A stretch of DNA of 64,000 nucleotides from Bryobacterales bacterium (GTDB taxonomy: Bacteria; Acidobacteriota; Terriglobia; Bryobacterales; Bryobacteraceae), in the NCBI GenBank assembly GCA_020846745.1, contig JADLDI010000043.1, forward strand, positions 26,923 to 90,922, in the 5' to 3' direction. The notes under the pieces are model-generated. The model ran no database searches and was not told the DNA's origin. It worked only from the letters and a program-made list of their open reading frames with translations. Below, piece after piece: positions 8,358-17,650 of the stretch (position 1 is the stretch's first letter; each line of letters opens with the position of its first letter). The translations under genes and the position numbers were made by a program.

Positions 8358-9238
8358 CCGTCCTCGTACTCGCCCTGCAGCTATCCGTCCCATTAGGTCT
8401 CGACGCGTATATCCCCACGCCCGAAACGAACCCGATCACGCGCGACATGGCCTTCCTCGGCAAGCGCCTTTTCTTCGACACGGCCCTCTCCCGCGACCGT
8501 ACCGTATCCTGCGCCACCTGCCATCAACCCGACTACGCCTTCGCCGACCCGCACCCGCGCGCCATCGGCCTCGATGGACGCAAAGGTCCGCGCCGCACGC
8601 CCACAATCCTCAACCGCGGCTACGGCAAAGCGTTCTTTTGGGATGGCCGCGCGGCGACTCTGGAAGATCAGGTGCTCGGGCCCATCCGGAATCCCGACGA
8701 GATGGGCATGACCGTCGAAGCGGTGCTTGCGCGCATCCCCAATCTCACGCGCGACACTCTCAGCCGCGCTCTCGCTACCTACGTGCGCACCGTCCTTGCC
8801 GGCAACTCCCCCTACGACCGTTATATCCAAGGCGACAAGTCCGCCCTCACCGCCCAGCAAATCGCCGGCCTGAAACTCTTCCGGGCAAAAGCCAACTGCG
8901 TCGCTTGCCATGTCGGTCCAAACCTCACCGACGAACGCTTTCACAACACCGGCGCCGGCGCCGCCGCGGACCACGGACGCTTCACCGTCACCCGCCACGA
9001 AGAAGATCGCGCTGCTTTCAAAACGCCAACCCTCCGCCAGATCGCCGTCCGCGCACCCTATATGCACGATGGCAGCCTGCGCACGCTCGAAGAGGTCATC
9101 GATTTCTACGACAAAGCCGAACCCAAACCCGGCCTCGATCCCGAGATCCGTCCCCTCCATCTGACGCCCCAAGAAAAGGCCGCCCTGGCCGCCTTCTTGC
9201 AGTCGCTCTCCGGCGTCGTCAAAGATGGATATGAATGA
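8354..9238 (+). CDS. di-haem cytochrome c peroxidase / MauG family protein
   Basis: The 294-residue protein has two c-type haem motifs: CATCH at residues 53-57 after LFFDTALSRDRTVS, and CVACH at 182-186. Between them are GRKGPRRTPTILNRGYGKAFFWDGRA and the PIRNPDEMG segment typical of the CcpA/MauG fold, and PYMHDGSLRTLEEVIDFY supplies the Met/Tyr-zone near haem 2. Family members reduce hydrogen peroxide or oxidise protein or small substrates in the periplasm. An N-terminal hydrophobic stretch (MTVLVLALQLSVPLGLDA) serves as signal peptide. It is coupled by ATGA overlaps to the propeller gene upstream and the thioesterase downstream. It cannot be told from sequence whether it is a peroxidase or a MauG-type oxidase. 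Confidence 0.9.
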   Translation: MTVLVLALQLSVPLGLDAYIPTPETNPITRDMAFLGKRLFFDTALSRDRTVSCATCHQPDYAFADPHPRAIGLDGRKGPRRTPTILNRGYGKAFFWDGRAATLEDQVLGPIRNPDEMGMTVEAVLARIPNLTRDTLSRALATYVRTVLAGNSPYDRYIQGDKSALTAQQIAGLKLFRAKANCVACHVGPNLTDERFHNTGAGAAADHGRFTVTRHEEDRAAFKTPTLRQIAVRAPYMHDGSLRTLEEVIDFYDKAEPKPGLDPEIRPLHLTPQEKAALAAFLQSLSGVVKDGYE

Positions 9239-9738
9239 TGCCCGAACCCAAGCCCGTCAGCGCATCCGCCTCCCAGTACACCGCCTGGGCCCAACCCAAC
9301 GACGCCAATGCCCTCGGCACCCTCTTTGGCGGCAGGCTCATGCAGTGGGTCGACCTTGCTGCCGCCCTCGCCGCCGCACGCCACGCCCGCTGCACCGTGG
9401 TTACCGCCTCCGTCGACTCCATGACCTTCCTCCGCCCCATCCGCATCGGCCAACTCGTCATCCTCCGCAGTTCCGTCAATCGTGTATTCCGCACGTCGAT
9501 GGAAGTCGGCGTAAAGGTCTATGTCGAAGACTTACACTCCGGCGATCGCGCCCACGTCTCCTCCGCTTACCTCACGTTTGTTGCCGTTAGCCCGGAAGGC
9601 CAACGCGTTCAACTCCCGCCCGTCCTGCCCGAAACCGAAGCGGAGAAACGCCGCTTCGCTGCCGCCGGCCACCGCCGCGAGTACCGCCTCCAATTACGTA
9701 CACGCGAGTTAGAACACGAAAAGCAAACCAATTCCTAA
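9235..9738 (+). CDS. acyl-CoA thioesterase (hotdog fold, YciA/BFIT-like)
   Basis: This 167-residue cytoplasmic protein hydrolyses acyl-CoA to free acid and CoA. The hotdog-domain signature is clear: ANALGTLFGGRLMQWVDLAAALAA near residue 25, where N and the D of WVD match the active-site region of YciA-type enzymes, followed by TASVDSMTFLRPIRIGQLVIL and VGVKVYVEDL. The start overlaps the stop of the MauG-like gene (ATGATG, either Met possible). It ends one base before the convergent GNAT gene. Pairing with an exported haem protein is odd, and the coupling may reflect transcription only. Confidence 0.9.
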   Translation: MMPEPKPVSASASQYTAWAQPNDANALGTLFGGRLMQWVDLAAALAAARHARCTVVTASVDSMTFLRPIRIGQLVILRSSVNRVFRTSMEVGVKVYVEDLHSGDRAHVSSAYLTFVAVSPEGQRVQLPPVLPETEAEKRRFAAAGHRREYRLQLRTRELEHEKQTNS

Positions 9739-9739
9739 C

Positions 9740-10474
9740 TCATCGCCGAACGGCGCTACCTTCGGCATATGCGCAGTGCCGCACAAAACCCAGCCGCTCA
9801 TAAACCCGTACCGCAGCCGCGTTCTGTTGGACGACATTCAACACCACCGTTTCAATCCCACCTCCCACTAACTCCCGTGCAACCGCGGACGTCACCGCTC
9901 CAGCCAGTCCCCGGCCGCGAGAGCCGCGATGGGTATAGACGTTCCCGATTGCTGCCGCACGTTCCTCACGAACCACCATGTGTGTGCCCGCCACGGCCAC
10001 CAGCGCATCGCCTTCCCACACTCCGTAGAACACGCCGCTGCCCACCATCGCCGGAAAGAAGAAATCGGGCGACTCTCCAACTTCCGCGCCATCCGCATAC
10101 AGCCGCTCAATCGCCCCGGCATCGCCCGCGCCAAGCCTGGCCACCGCAATCGAAGGCGCTGGTGGCTCACGCCGCAGCACCATCCGCCACATCGCCTTCT
10201 CGCGAACCACATACCGTCGCCGCAACTCAGCCAGCGCCGGTTCCTGCAATTGCAGGCTTACCTCGCGATCCTCAACCCCCGCCATCAACCGCGCCGCCGC
10301 TTCCCCGTCACCGCTCGCAAACAGGATCGGCAAGCTGTACTCGCGATGCAGCAGCACAAGCGATTCGCCGCCCACCCGCCACTCGGCATGCTGAGCATGC
10401 GGCGGATACAAATCGCCTAGCGCGTACGTGCACCATGCAGGGTCGCGCCGTAACAGTTCCCGAACCCGGTCCAC
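9740..10474 (-). CDS. GNAT family N-acetyltransferase
   Basis: The 244-residue product has an N-terminal domain of the kind found in two-lobed GNAT proteins (RELLRRDPAWCTYALGDL) and a C-terminal GCN5-related domain: VFYGVWEGDALVAVAGTH, then AAIGNVYTHRGSRGRGLAGAV, which is the acetyl-CoA pyrophosphate-binding R-G-x-G-x-A/G loop, then VVLNVVQQNAAAVRVYERLGF. It starts at a GTG directly after the stop of the thiolase gene (TAAGTG), so it is the last gene of the phosphoketolase operon. Acceptor unknown; both the position and the family suggest use of acetyl-CoA or another acyl-CoA. Confidence 0.85.
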   Translation of the reverse strand: MDRVRELLRRDPAWCTYALGDLYPPHAQHAEWRVGGESLVLLHREYSLPILFASGDGEAAARLMAGVEDREVSLQLQEPALAELRRRYVVREKAMWRMVLRREPPAPSIAVARLGAGDAGAIERLYADGAEVGESPDFFFPAMVGSGVFYGVWEGDALVAVAGTHMVVREERAAAIGNVYTHRGSRGRGLAGAVTSAVARELVGGGIETVVLNVVQQNAAAVRVYERLGFVRHCAYAEGSAVRR

Positions 10475-11680
10475 TTACACCGCCGGCTTCAGTACCGTGC
10501 ACACACTCGCGCACAACGGCCCGCCAATGTTAAACGTCGCCGCCGCCCGTGCGTTCTCCACCTGCAACGGCTCCGGCGCCTTCCCCAACAACTGCTGCGC
10601 GCTCCAGCCGATCATCGCGATGCCCGTCGCGCCGACAGGATGACCCTTCGCGATCAAACCGCCCGATGTATTGATGCCGCACTCGCCGTCCGCAGCAGCC
10701 TTGCCGTCCGCCCAGTACCGTGCGCCTTCGCCCACACCCGCCTTGCCGATCACTTCCGTCCCGATCGCGCCCATCACTGAGAAGCAATCGTGTACCTCGG
10801 CAACGTTCACATCCGCCGGCAGCAGTCCCGCCATCTCATACGCCTGCCGCATGGCCCTGTAAGCGCCCTTAGGCCGCAACACGTCGCGGCCGCCCTTCTT
10901 CAGCGGATCCACTGCCTGCCCGAAGCCCGCCAGTTCCACGCAATCTTCCTTCGCCACTCCCAGCTTCGACAGGCCTTCTTCCGTTGCCAGGATCAACCCG
11001 GCATATCCGTCCGTTATCTGCGAGCAATCGTAAGTCTTCAGCGGCAGCCCGTCCACCACATACCGGTTAAGCCCCTCGATCTTAGTAACGTCTTCCGCAC
11101 TTACCTGCACCTTCTGCATTTGCGCGCACGAGTTATGCTTGGCGTTAGCGTATTCCTGCGCGACAATTTTCGCGAAATCCGCTTCCTTGGCCCCATGCTC
11201 CCGCATATACTCCTGCATCACTTCGGCAAACAAGTGCGGAAACACGAACACCTTGCCTTCGCGCTCGTCGGGATAGGAAAAATAGCCGAGCACCTTGCCG
11301 ATCAGCTTGCCGTCCATCTTGCCTTCGGCGTCTCGCATCTTCTCGTAGCCAACCGCGATACCAGTATCGGCCAGCCCGGCCAATAACTTATGTGCCACCG
11401 ATAACACCGCCTGCCCGCCCGACGCGCACGCGTTCTCCACGGCTTCCATCGGCTTGCTTTCGAGCCCCGGCACCTGCGCCATCAAACCCGCCAGCAGGCC
11501 CTGTTCGTTCAGCGTGAAGTTACACGCCGCGCCAATGCTGCCGCATTCCATCGCTTCAGCCGGCACGTCGATCTCGCGGCACGTCCCTTCCACGGCATTC
11601 CTGACAATCGCCGGAACCGTCATGTTCATCAGCTTCCCAAACCGCGATTGATGATATGCCGCTATGTACAACTTCTTCAT
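10475..11680 (-). CDS. thiolase family protein (SCP2-type acetyl-CoA acyltransferase)
   Basis: Thiolases join or cleave acyl-CoAs by Claisen chemistry. The 401-residue protein carries the nucleophilic cysteine in MEAVENACASGGQAVLS, a conserved EVHDCFSVMGAIGTEVIG segment with catalytic His, GGLIAKGHPVGATGIAMI, and a C-terminal NIGGPLCASVCTVL that contains the second cysteine. The pattern is closer to the SCP2/acetyl-CoA acetyltransferase-like branch than to the biosynthetic PhaA type. It lies 15 bases after the FabG-like reductase, and the two together could convert acetyl-CoA to 3-hydroxyacyl-CoA or degrade it; the direction is not known. Confidence 0.88.
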   Translation of the reverse strand: MKKLYIAAYHQSRFGKLMNMTVPAIVRNAVEGTCREIDVPAEAMECGSIGAACNFTLNEQGLLAGLMAQVPGLESKPMEAVENACASGGQAVLSVAHKLLAGLADTGIAVGYEKMRDAEGKMDGKLIGKVLGYFSYPDEREGKVFVFPHLFAEVMQEYMREHGAKEADFAKIVAQEYANAKHNSCAQMQKVQVSAEDVTKIEGLNRYVVDGLPLKTYDCSQITDGYAGLILATEEGLSKLGVAKEDCVELAGFGQAVDPLKKGGRDVLRPKGAYRAMRQAYEMAGLLPADVNVAEVHDCFSVMGAIGTEVIGKAGVGEGARYWADGKAAADGECGINTSGGLIAKGHPVGATGIAMIGWSAQQLLGKAPEPLQVENARAAATFNIGGPLCASVCTVLKPAV

Positions 11681-11695
11681 AAGGCCTCCTCTGTC

Positions 11696-12472
11696 TTAGG
11701 TTCCCGTTACGATTCCGCCGTCTACGGAAAGCACCGTGCCCGTAACAAACGTCGCCGCGTCCGATGCCAGCCATACATAAGCGTTCGCGATATCCGCGGG
11801 CTCGCCCAACCGTCCGATCGGTGTGCGCGCCCTCATCGTATCCAGCGCCTTCGCCGGCATCCCTTTCACCATATCGGTCGCGATAAATCCCGGCGCTACC
11901 GCGTTCACGCGGATGTTGTACCGCCCCAACTCGCGCGCCCACACACGCGTCATCCCGATCACGCCCGCCTTCGACGCGACATAGTTCGTTTGCCCGAAAT
12001 TCCCGTACAACCCGACAACGGACGAAGCGTTCAGCACCGCCCCGCCGCCGTTCCTGATCATGTGCGGAGCCACCGCGCGCGTACACACAAACACGCCGCG
12101 CAGATTGACGTCGATCACACTGTCGAACACCTCGTCCGTCATCGTGCCGAGCAGTTCGCCGTCCTTCACCTTCACCAGTTGCCCATCCCGCAATACGCCC
12201 GCGTTGTTCACCAACACCCACGGTGCGCCCAATTTCGCCACCACCTCGTCCACCGCCGCCTGCACCGCTTCGGCGTCCGTCACGTCCACCTGCTGCGCGA
12301 TTCCCTGGCCGCCCGCCGCCTCCATCTCCGTCACCAGCGTCGCGTCCGTCTTCACATCCCACGCCGCCACCTTCGCGCCTTCGGCCGCGAACCGCAGCGA
12401 TGTCGCCCGGCCGATGCCGGCGGCGCCGCCGGTCACAATCACCACCCGTCCCTGTAAACCCGTCTCGATCAT
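11696..12472 (-). CDS. 3-oxoacyl-ACP/acetoacetyl-CoA reductase-like SDR
   Basis: A 258-residue classical short-chain dehydrogenase. It has the TGGAAGIG cofactor loop (residues 15-22), a following AAWDVK strand that may favour NAD(H), the NNAG motif, NASSVVGLYGNFGQTNYVASKAG with the catalytic Ser and YxxxK, and a C-terminal VTGTVLSVDGGIVTGT as in FabG. The product is cytosolic and probably reduces a 3-oxoacyl thioester. It starts three bases after the acetate kinase stop and is followed by the thiolase gene, so it belongs to the six-gene operon. FabG and PhaB-type reductases cannot be separated here. Confidence 0.88.
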   Translation of the reverse strand: MIETGLQGRVVIVTGGAAGIGRATSLRFAAEGAKVAAWDVKTDATLVTEMEAAGGQGIAQQVDVTDAEAVQAAVDEVVAKLGAPWVLVNNAGVLRDGQLVKVKDGELLGTMTDEVFDSVIDVNLRGVFVCTRAVAPHMIRNGGGAVLNASSVVGLYGNFGQTNYVASKAGVIGMTRVWARELGRYNIRVNAVAPGFIATDMVKGMPAKALDTMRARTPIGRLGEPADIANAYVWLASDAATFVTGTVLSVDGGIVTGT

Positions 12473-12475
12473 TTA

Positions 12476-13576
12476 CTATGCACCCGCAGCTATTATCGCG
12501 TGACACTTGCGCGCGATGGCCCACTCTTCCCTCGTCCGCACAACCAACACGCGCACCGCTGCGCCGTCTGCCGATACATCAGCGTCGTCCTTAGCGGAAT
12601 CGTTCCTCTCTGCGTCGATCGCCACGCCCGCGAACCGGAACCGCTCACACGCTCCCGCACGCACCGCGGCTGCATTCTCGCCAATTCCGCCGGTAAACAC
12701 GATCGCATCCGCACCGCCCGCGGACGCAAGCATGCCGCCCAGTTCTCGCGCTAACCGGTGGACATACATATCCCATGCGAGTTGTGCCCGCGAATCGCCC
12801 TCCGCCCGCGCCGCCTCAACCGTCCGCATATTCCCCGCCAGCCCCGAAATCCCCGCTACCCCCGATTCTTTGTTCAGAATCCGGTCCAGTTCTTCCGCCC
12901 CGTAACCGCAATTCCGCATCAGGTGGATCAGAATGCCCGGGTCCACTGATCCGCTCCGCGTCCCCATCATCAGCCCTTCGAGCGGCGTAAACCCCATCGT
13001 CGTATCGACGCTGCGCCCCTGCCGTACCGCCGCCAGCGACGATCCACCGCCCAGGTGGCATGTTACCAACCGTAACTCCTCGATTCGACGGCCAAGTAAC
13101 TCCGCCGCCCGGCCCGCCACATACTCGTGACTTATCCCATGAAACCCAAACCGCCGGATGCCCTGCTCCCACCACGAATACGGCCCCGGATACGCCGCCG
13201 CATACTTCGGCATCGCCGAGTGGAACTCCGTATCGAACACCGCAACTTGCGGCAGCCCTGAACCGGACCTGCTTTCCACCGCCTCAATCGTCTGTAACTC
13301 CGTCCGGTTATGTTCGGGAGCTAACTCCGCCGTCCGCCGGATCTCCCGCTTTACCTCGTCGGTCACAACCACCGGCCGCAGAAATCGGCCGCCCTGCACC
13401 ACGCGATGCCCAACGCAATCCACTGGACCGGCTCTCTCCAGCAGCTCCCCCACCGCTTCCTGCTCGACGTTCTCTCGCCACACCGCTTCCGGGGCCTTCA
13501 ACGGAGCGCCCGCGCCCACCTCATACAGCGCGGCTTTCAGACTGCTCGACCCCGCATTAAACACAAGGGTCCGCAT
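12476..13576 (-). CDS. ackA: acetate kinase
   Basis: Acetate kinase makes ATP and acetate from acetyl phosphate and ADP. The 366-residue product has the N-terminal LVFNAGSSSLKAALYE phosphate loop, CVGHRVVQGG, FDTEFHSAMP, FGFHGISHEYV, TCHLGGGSSLAAV, TMGFTPLEGLMMGTRSGSVDP and FTGGIGENAAAVR, all standard for AckA. A longer frame starts at 13600, but the ATG at 13576 gives the canonical N-terminus and lies 11 bases after the phosphoketolase stop, with an AGGA sequence before it. Placement next to xfp completes the phosphoketolase route to ATP. It is slightly shorter than the E. coli enzyme (400). Confidence 0.95.
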   Translation of the reverse strand: MRTLVFNAGSSSLKAALYEVGAGAPLKAPEAVWRENVEQEAVGELLERAGPVDCVGHRVVQGGRFLRPVVVTDEVKREIRRTAELAPEHNRTELQTIEAVESRSGSGLPQVAVFDTEFHSAMPKYAAAYPGPYSWWEQGIRRFGFHGISHEYVAGRAAELLGRRIEELRLVTCHLGGGSSLAAVRQGRSVDTTMGFTPLEGLMMGTRSGSVDPGILIHLMRNCGYGAEELDRILNKESGVAGISGLAGNMRTVEAARAEGDSRAQLAWDMYVHRLARELGGMLASAGGADAIVFTGGIGENAAAVRAGACERFRFAGVAIDAERNDSAKDDADVSADGAAVRVLVVRTREEWAIARKCHAIIAAGA

Positions 13577-13587
13577 CGGTCGCGGTC

Positions 13588-15978
13588 CTAACTGCGCCAC
13601 TGCCAGTCGCGGATCTCCGGCATATCTTCGCCGTGCTCCACAATGTACTGCTTGTGTGCAATCAGTAAGTCGCGCAGCGCCTGTTTCTGATGTGCCGCCA
13701 CCCTCTGCAACCCCGGTACACGGTCAATCACATCAATGGCCAGGTGGAACCGGTCCAGGTCGTTCAACACGGTCATGTCGAACGGCGTCGTAGTCGTGCC
13801 TTCTTCCTTGTAACCGCGCACATGCATGTTATCGTGATTGCGCCGCCGGTAAGTTAGGCGGTGAATCAGCCACGGATAGCCGTGAAACGCAAATACAATC
13901 GGCTTATCCACCGTGAACAGCGAATCGAAATCGCGATCCGACAACCCGTGCGGATGCTCGCTTGCCGGCTGTAGCGTCATCAGATCCACCACGTTCACCA
14001 CGCGAATCTTCAGTTGCGGCAGGTTCTGTCTCAGCCACAGCACCGCCGCCAGCGTCTCAAGCGTCGGCACGTCGCCGCAGCAAGCCATCACCACGTCCGG
14101 CTCGCCGCCCTGATCGTTACTGGCCCAGCCCCAAATCCCGATCCCTGCCGTGCAATGCTTCATCGCCGAATCCATGTCCAGCCATTGCAAAGCCGGCTGC
14201 TTGCCCGCCACGATCACATTCACATAGTCGCGGCTGCGCATACAATGGTCCGCCACCGATAACAGGCAATTCGCATCCGGAGGCAAATACACCCGCACGA
14301 TATCGGCTTTCTTATTTACTACGTGATCGATGAAGCCCGGATCCTGATGGCTGAACCCATTGTGATCCTGGCGCCACACGTGCGACGTCAGCAGGTAATT
14401 CAACGACGCAATCGGTCGCCGCCACGGTATCTCGCGGCACACCTTCAGCCACTTCGCATGTTGGTTGAACATCGAATCGATGATGTGGATGAACGCCTCG
14501 TAGCACGAAAAGAACCCGTGCCGCCCCGTCAGCAGGTAGCCTTCCAGCCACCCCTGGCACATGTGCTCGCTCAGCACTTCCATCACCCTGCCGTCCGTCG
14601 CGATGTTCACGTCCGTCGACATGATCTCTTCCATCGACGTCCGGCCGGTCACATCAAACAGTGCGCCCAACCGGTTCGATGCCGTCTCATCCGGGCCAAA
14701 CACCCGGAAGTTGCGCGCGTTCATGTTGCGCTTCATCACATCGCGTAGAAACCCGCCCAACACGCGTGTCGCCTCGGCTTTCTGTTGCCCCGGCTGCTCG
14801 AACTTCACCGCGTAATCCCGAAAATCCGGCATTCGCAATTCCTTCAGCAACAGCCCGCCGTTTGCGTGCGGATTCGCCCCCATCCGGCGAGTGCCTTTCG
14901 GTGCTAACTCCGCTAGTTCCCGCACTAATCGGCCGCTCTCATCGAATAACTCATTGGGCCGGTAACTCTGCATCCATTGTTCGAGAATCCGTAAGTGGTC
15001 CGGCTTCGACCGGAACTCCTCCATCGGCACCTGGTGCGCTCGGAACGTACCCTCTATCTTCACCCCGTCGACTTCTTTGGGTCCGGTCCATCCTTTCGGC
15101 GAACGCAGCACGATCATCGGCCACACCGGCCGCCCCTGTACGCCTCCATTGCGCGCCGCGTCCCGAATCGACTGGATCTCCGCGATCGCCGAATCCATCA
15201 CCGATGCCATTTGCTGGTGCATCGACATCGGCTCGTCGCCTTCGACATAGTAAGGTTTGTAACCGTAGCCCACCAGCAGGCTCTCCAACTCATTTCGTGG
15301 CATCCGCGCCAGCATTGTCGGCCCCGCGATCTTGTATCCGTTCAAGTGCAGCACCGGTAGCACCGCCCCGTCCCCCACAGGGCTCAGAAACTTATTCGAG
15401 TGCCAACTCGTGGCCAGCGGACCCGTCTCCGCCTCCCCATCCCCCACCACGCAGCACACTATCAAATCGGGATTATCGAACGCCGCTCCATAGGCGTGCA
15501 GTAGGGAATACCCCAGTTCTCCGCCTTCATGAATCGAACCCGGCGTCTCCGGCGCAACATGGCTCGGAATTCCCCCAGGAAAGGAAAACTGCTTAAATAA
15601 CTCCCTCATCCCCTCCGCGTCCTGCGGGACATTCGGGTAGATCTCGCTATAAGTTCCTTCCAGGTACGTATTCGCCACCAGTCCCGGACCGCCATGTCCC
15701 GGACCAGTGATATAAATCATATCCAAGTCGTACTTAGTAATTACCCGGTTGCAATGGACATAAATGAAGTTCAAACCAGGCGTTGTCCCCCAATGGCCCA
15801 GCAGCCTCGGCTTGATATCTTCCAGCTTCAGCGGTTCGCGCAGAAGTGGATTGTTGTACAGGTAGATCTGCCCGACCGATAAGTAATTCGCCGCACGCCA
15901 ATAAGCGTCGATCTTCTGTAACTCGCCCAGTGTCAAAGCTTCCCGGCTGGCCGTTTGCCGGCTGTCAACTTCCATCAT
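13588..15978 (-). CDS. xfp: xylulose-5-phosphate/fructose-6-phosphate phosphoketolase
   Basis: This thiamine diphosphate enzyme cleaves xylulose 5-phosphate or fructose 6-phosphate with phosphate to acetyl phosphate plus glyceraldehyde 3-phosphate or erythrose 4-phosphate. At 796 residues it has the normal family length. Visible signatures are [18 protein letters not shown] near residue 65, [50 protein letters not shown], the ThDP motif [17 protein letters not shown], and [14 protein letters not shown] and [18 protein letters not shown] in the Pyr domain. It is followed at 11 bases by ackA, and preceded at 18 bases by a CoA-binding protein. In heterotrophs this pair serves as a bifid-shunt-like route that saves carbon. 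Confidence 0.96.
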   Translation of the reverse strand: MMEVDSRQTASREALTLGELQKIDAYWRAANYLSVGQIYLYNNPLLREPLKLEDIKPRLLGHWGTTPGLNFIYVHCNRVITKYDLDMIYITGPGHGGPGLVANTYLEGTYSEIYPNVPQDAEGMRELFKQFSFPGGIPSHVAPETPGSIHEGGELGYSLLHAYGAAFDNPDLIVCCVVGDGEAETGPLATSWHSNKFLSPVGDGAVLPVLHLNGYKIAGPTMLARMPRNELESLLVGYGYKPYYVEGDEPMSMHQQMASVMDSAIAEIQSIRDAARNGGVQGRPVWPMIVLRSPKGWTGPKEVDGVKIEGTFRAHQVPMEEFRSKPDHLRILEQWMQSYRPNELFDESGRLVRELAELAPKGTRRMGANPHANGGLLLKELRMPDFRDYAVKFEQPGQQKAEATRVLGGFLRDVMKRNMNARNFRVFGPDETASNRLGALFDVTGRTSMEEIMSTDVNIATDGRVMEVLSEHMCQGWLEGYLLTGRHGFFSCYEAFIHIIDSMFNQHAKWLKVCREIPWRRPIASLNYLLTSHVWRQDHNGFSHQDPGFIDHVVNKKADIVRVYLPPDANCLLSVADHCMRSRDYVNVIVAGKQPALQWLDMDSAMKHCTAGIGIWGWASNDQGGEPDVVMACCGDVPTLETLAAVLWLRQNLPQLKIRVVNVVDLMTLQPASEHPHGLSDRDFDSLFTVDKPIVFAFHGYPWLIHRLTYRRRNHDNMHVRGYKEEGTTTTPFDMTVLNDLDRFHLAIDVIDRVPGLQRVAAHQKQALRDLLIAHKQYIVEHGEDMPEIRDWQWRS

Positions 15979-15996
15979 TGCCGTCCTCCGTACCGA

Positions 15997-16467
15997 TTAC
16001 TTAGGTAGTTGTCCCGCAATCCACCGCAGCCCGCGATGGACCGAATGGAACCAGGCCCGATTCGGCAGATACATAAACGGGCACTCTCCGGCGATGACAT
16101 GCATGCCGTGTGCCGCCGCCCATCTCACTGCTTCTTCGGATACCGCCCCCTGCCCGCCCCCTCGATACAGCCAGACCTCATTCACCCCGGCTGTATGACA
16201 ATCCTGAACCACCTCGAGCGATTGCGCCGCCGCCGTTATCACCAGCGCGCCTTCCGGTTTCGGTTCGATCGCCTGCACCCGCCCATGGCAGCGTACGCCG
16301 TCGATCTCTTCCGCCTGCGGATTCACCGGAATAACCTCGTATCCGCGCGCGCGAAACTCGCGGGCCAGCGCCCGGCTGAAGTGTCGCGCATCCCGCGACA
16401 GTCCCGGCATCGCGATCCGCCGCAACGCCAAAAACCGGTCGATGTCGCCCATCGTGTGATCGGGCAT
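15997..16467 (-). CDS. CoA-binding domain protein (YccU-like)
   Basis: A 156-residue cytoplasmic protein with the CoA-binding Rossmann-like domain: FLALRRIAMPGLSRDARHFSRALA, GYEVIPVNPQAEEIDGVRCHG, LVITAAAQSLEVVQDCHTAGV, and the ending GMHVIAGECPFMYLP, which fits YccU/succinyl-CoA synthetase alpha-like small proteins that bind CoA without catalysing a known reaction. The frame is open to 16500; Met at 16467 or 16452 gives the best N-terminus, and I chose 16467 because an AGG lies at suitable distance. It is the first gene of the phosphoketolase operon and could sense CoA or acetyl-CoA level, which is inference. Confidence 0.83.
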   Translation of the reverse strand: MPDHTMGDIDRFLALRRIAMPGLSRDARHFSRALAREFRARGYEVIPVNPQAEEIDGVRCHGRVQAIEPKPEGALVITAAAQSLEVVQDCHTAGVNEVWLYRGGGQGAVSEEAVRWAAAHGMHVIAGECPFMYLPNRAWFHSVHRGLRWIAGQLPK

Positions 16468-16687
16468 CGGTTCTACCTGCTTTCCCCACCCTAGCACCAT
16501 CGGATACGCTTATCCAGGGCCTCCCAATGCCAAACCAGCCGCGTCGCCGCCGCCTTCTCTCCGCCTTCGCCGCTACCCCGTTCGACGCGCTCCGGGCTTC
16601 GGAATCAAGGCAGACGAGAAAGCCCTGCGCGCCCACGCCGTGTAACTCGAACATGATAAGGTATAGGCAAACCTCCCGGAGGTAGTT

Positions 16688-17614
16688 ATGCTCCGTCTCT
16701 GCCTTTCGCTTTTGTTTCTTATTCCCGTCTGGGCGACGGATCCGGTAATCTTCGGCCGCACATACGGGCATATTCCCATCCCGGCTTACGACAAAGGCCA
16801 CCTTCTCTTCCTCACAGAACAGAAAGCGTTCGAAGTCTGGCGACCCAATGGTTACGAGCGTTTCCTCGCCACCGTCGACAATCTACACGGCGCCGGCGCC
16901 ATGAGCGCTGCCGTCGACTCGAAGGGCAGATTGGCCGTCAGCTTCGCATACCTTGGGCCCAACGGCTTCGGCGCCGGTATCGCCTACTTCGATAACACCG
17001 GCCGGCAGACCGCGCTCATCGACACCGGCAAGTACCTGCCAGCCCACGTCACTTACGACCATACCGGCGCCCTCTGGACATTCGGCTGGATGCGCGGTGA
17101 TAGCGGCGACGGCCGCGAGGCCGAAGAGTACATGCTGTTCCGGAAGTATGTCGACGGCAAAGAGACCGGCCGCTATATCTCGCGCTCGCTGTTTCCCAAA
17201 GGACTCGCTCCCGGCGCCGGGCAACATGGCGGCTGGCGGCTACGTGCCGCCGCTGACCGCATCGGGGCCTTCGCCTTCGTCGGCCAATCCTCCGCCACCC
17301 AGCGTTGGATCGAAATCAACCTCGACGGCCAACTCCTCGGCCAATACTCCACCGACGACGACTTCGGTGGCGGCACTGCCTTCACCGGCGACGCCCAACT
17401 CTATCGCCGCATCTACGCGAAACCTACGAAAGCGTCCCACCTCCAGCGGCTTGATCACACATCCGGAACCTGGCAAACCGTCGATACCCAGGCCCATGAC
17501 GCCATCCTGCTGGGCGCCGAAGGCAAGCAACTCGTCTATGGCGAAGCTCAAGGTCCCATTCGACTGCAGTGGATCGATCAACCCTCATCTGGCCCGCTCC
17601 ATCAAGTAAAATAG
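16688..17614 (+). CDS. exported hypothetical protein, propeller-like
   Basis: The 308-residue product is preceded by a strong GGAGG sequence and has a signal peptide (MLRLCLSLLFLIPVWAT). The rest is rich in beta-strand and glycine, with blade-like segments such as SAAVDSKGRLAVSFAYLG, AHVTYDHTGALWTFGW and ILLGAEGKQLVYGEA, which suggests a small beta-propeller. No catalytic motif or metal site is evident and I do not recognise the family. It is flanked by a divergent CoA-binding gene 220 bases upstream and a convergent glycosyltransferase gene, so it is probably a single-gene transcript. Confidence 0.75.
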   Translation: MLRLCLSLLFLIPVWATDPVIFGRTYGHIPIPAYDKGHLLFLTEQKAFEVWRPNGYERFLATVDNLHGAGAMSAAVDSKGRLAVSFAYLGPNGFGAGIAYFDNTGRQTALIDTGKYLPAHVTYDHTGALWTFGWMRGDSGDGREAEEYMLFRKYVDGKETGRYISRSLFPKGLAPGAGQHGGWRLRAAADRIGAFAFVGQSSATQRWIEINLDGQLLGQYSTDDDFGGGTAFTGDAQLYRRIYAKPTKASHLQRLDHTSGTWQTVDTQAHDAILLGAEGKQLVYGEAQGPIRLQWIDQPSSGPLHQVK

Positions 17615-17650
17615 CCTGAACCTCATCCGAAAACGCTCTTGACGGCAAAC

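Noticed and set aside
8311..9234. A 307-codon plus-strand frame overlapping the MauG-like gene
   Set aside because: Arg/Pro/His-rich composition is typical of an out-of-frame reading of GC-rich coding DNA; the overlapping frame has two haem motifs.
11556..12524. A 322-codon minus-strand frame over the SDR gene
   Set aside because: Arg/Gly-rich low-complexity translation; the correct frame has clear SDR motifs.
14661..15596. A 311-codon plus-strand frame inside the phosphoketolase gene
   Set aside because: Antisense shadow rich in Ser, Pro and Arg; phosphoketolase is complete without interruption.
16501..16687. Possible small minus-strand gene beginning MFELHGVGAQGFLVCL upstream of the CoA-binding gene
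   Set aside because: The frame soon turns Arg-rich and then runs out of frame through the CoA-binding gene; no ribosome-binding site seen.
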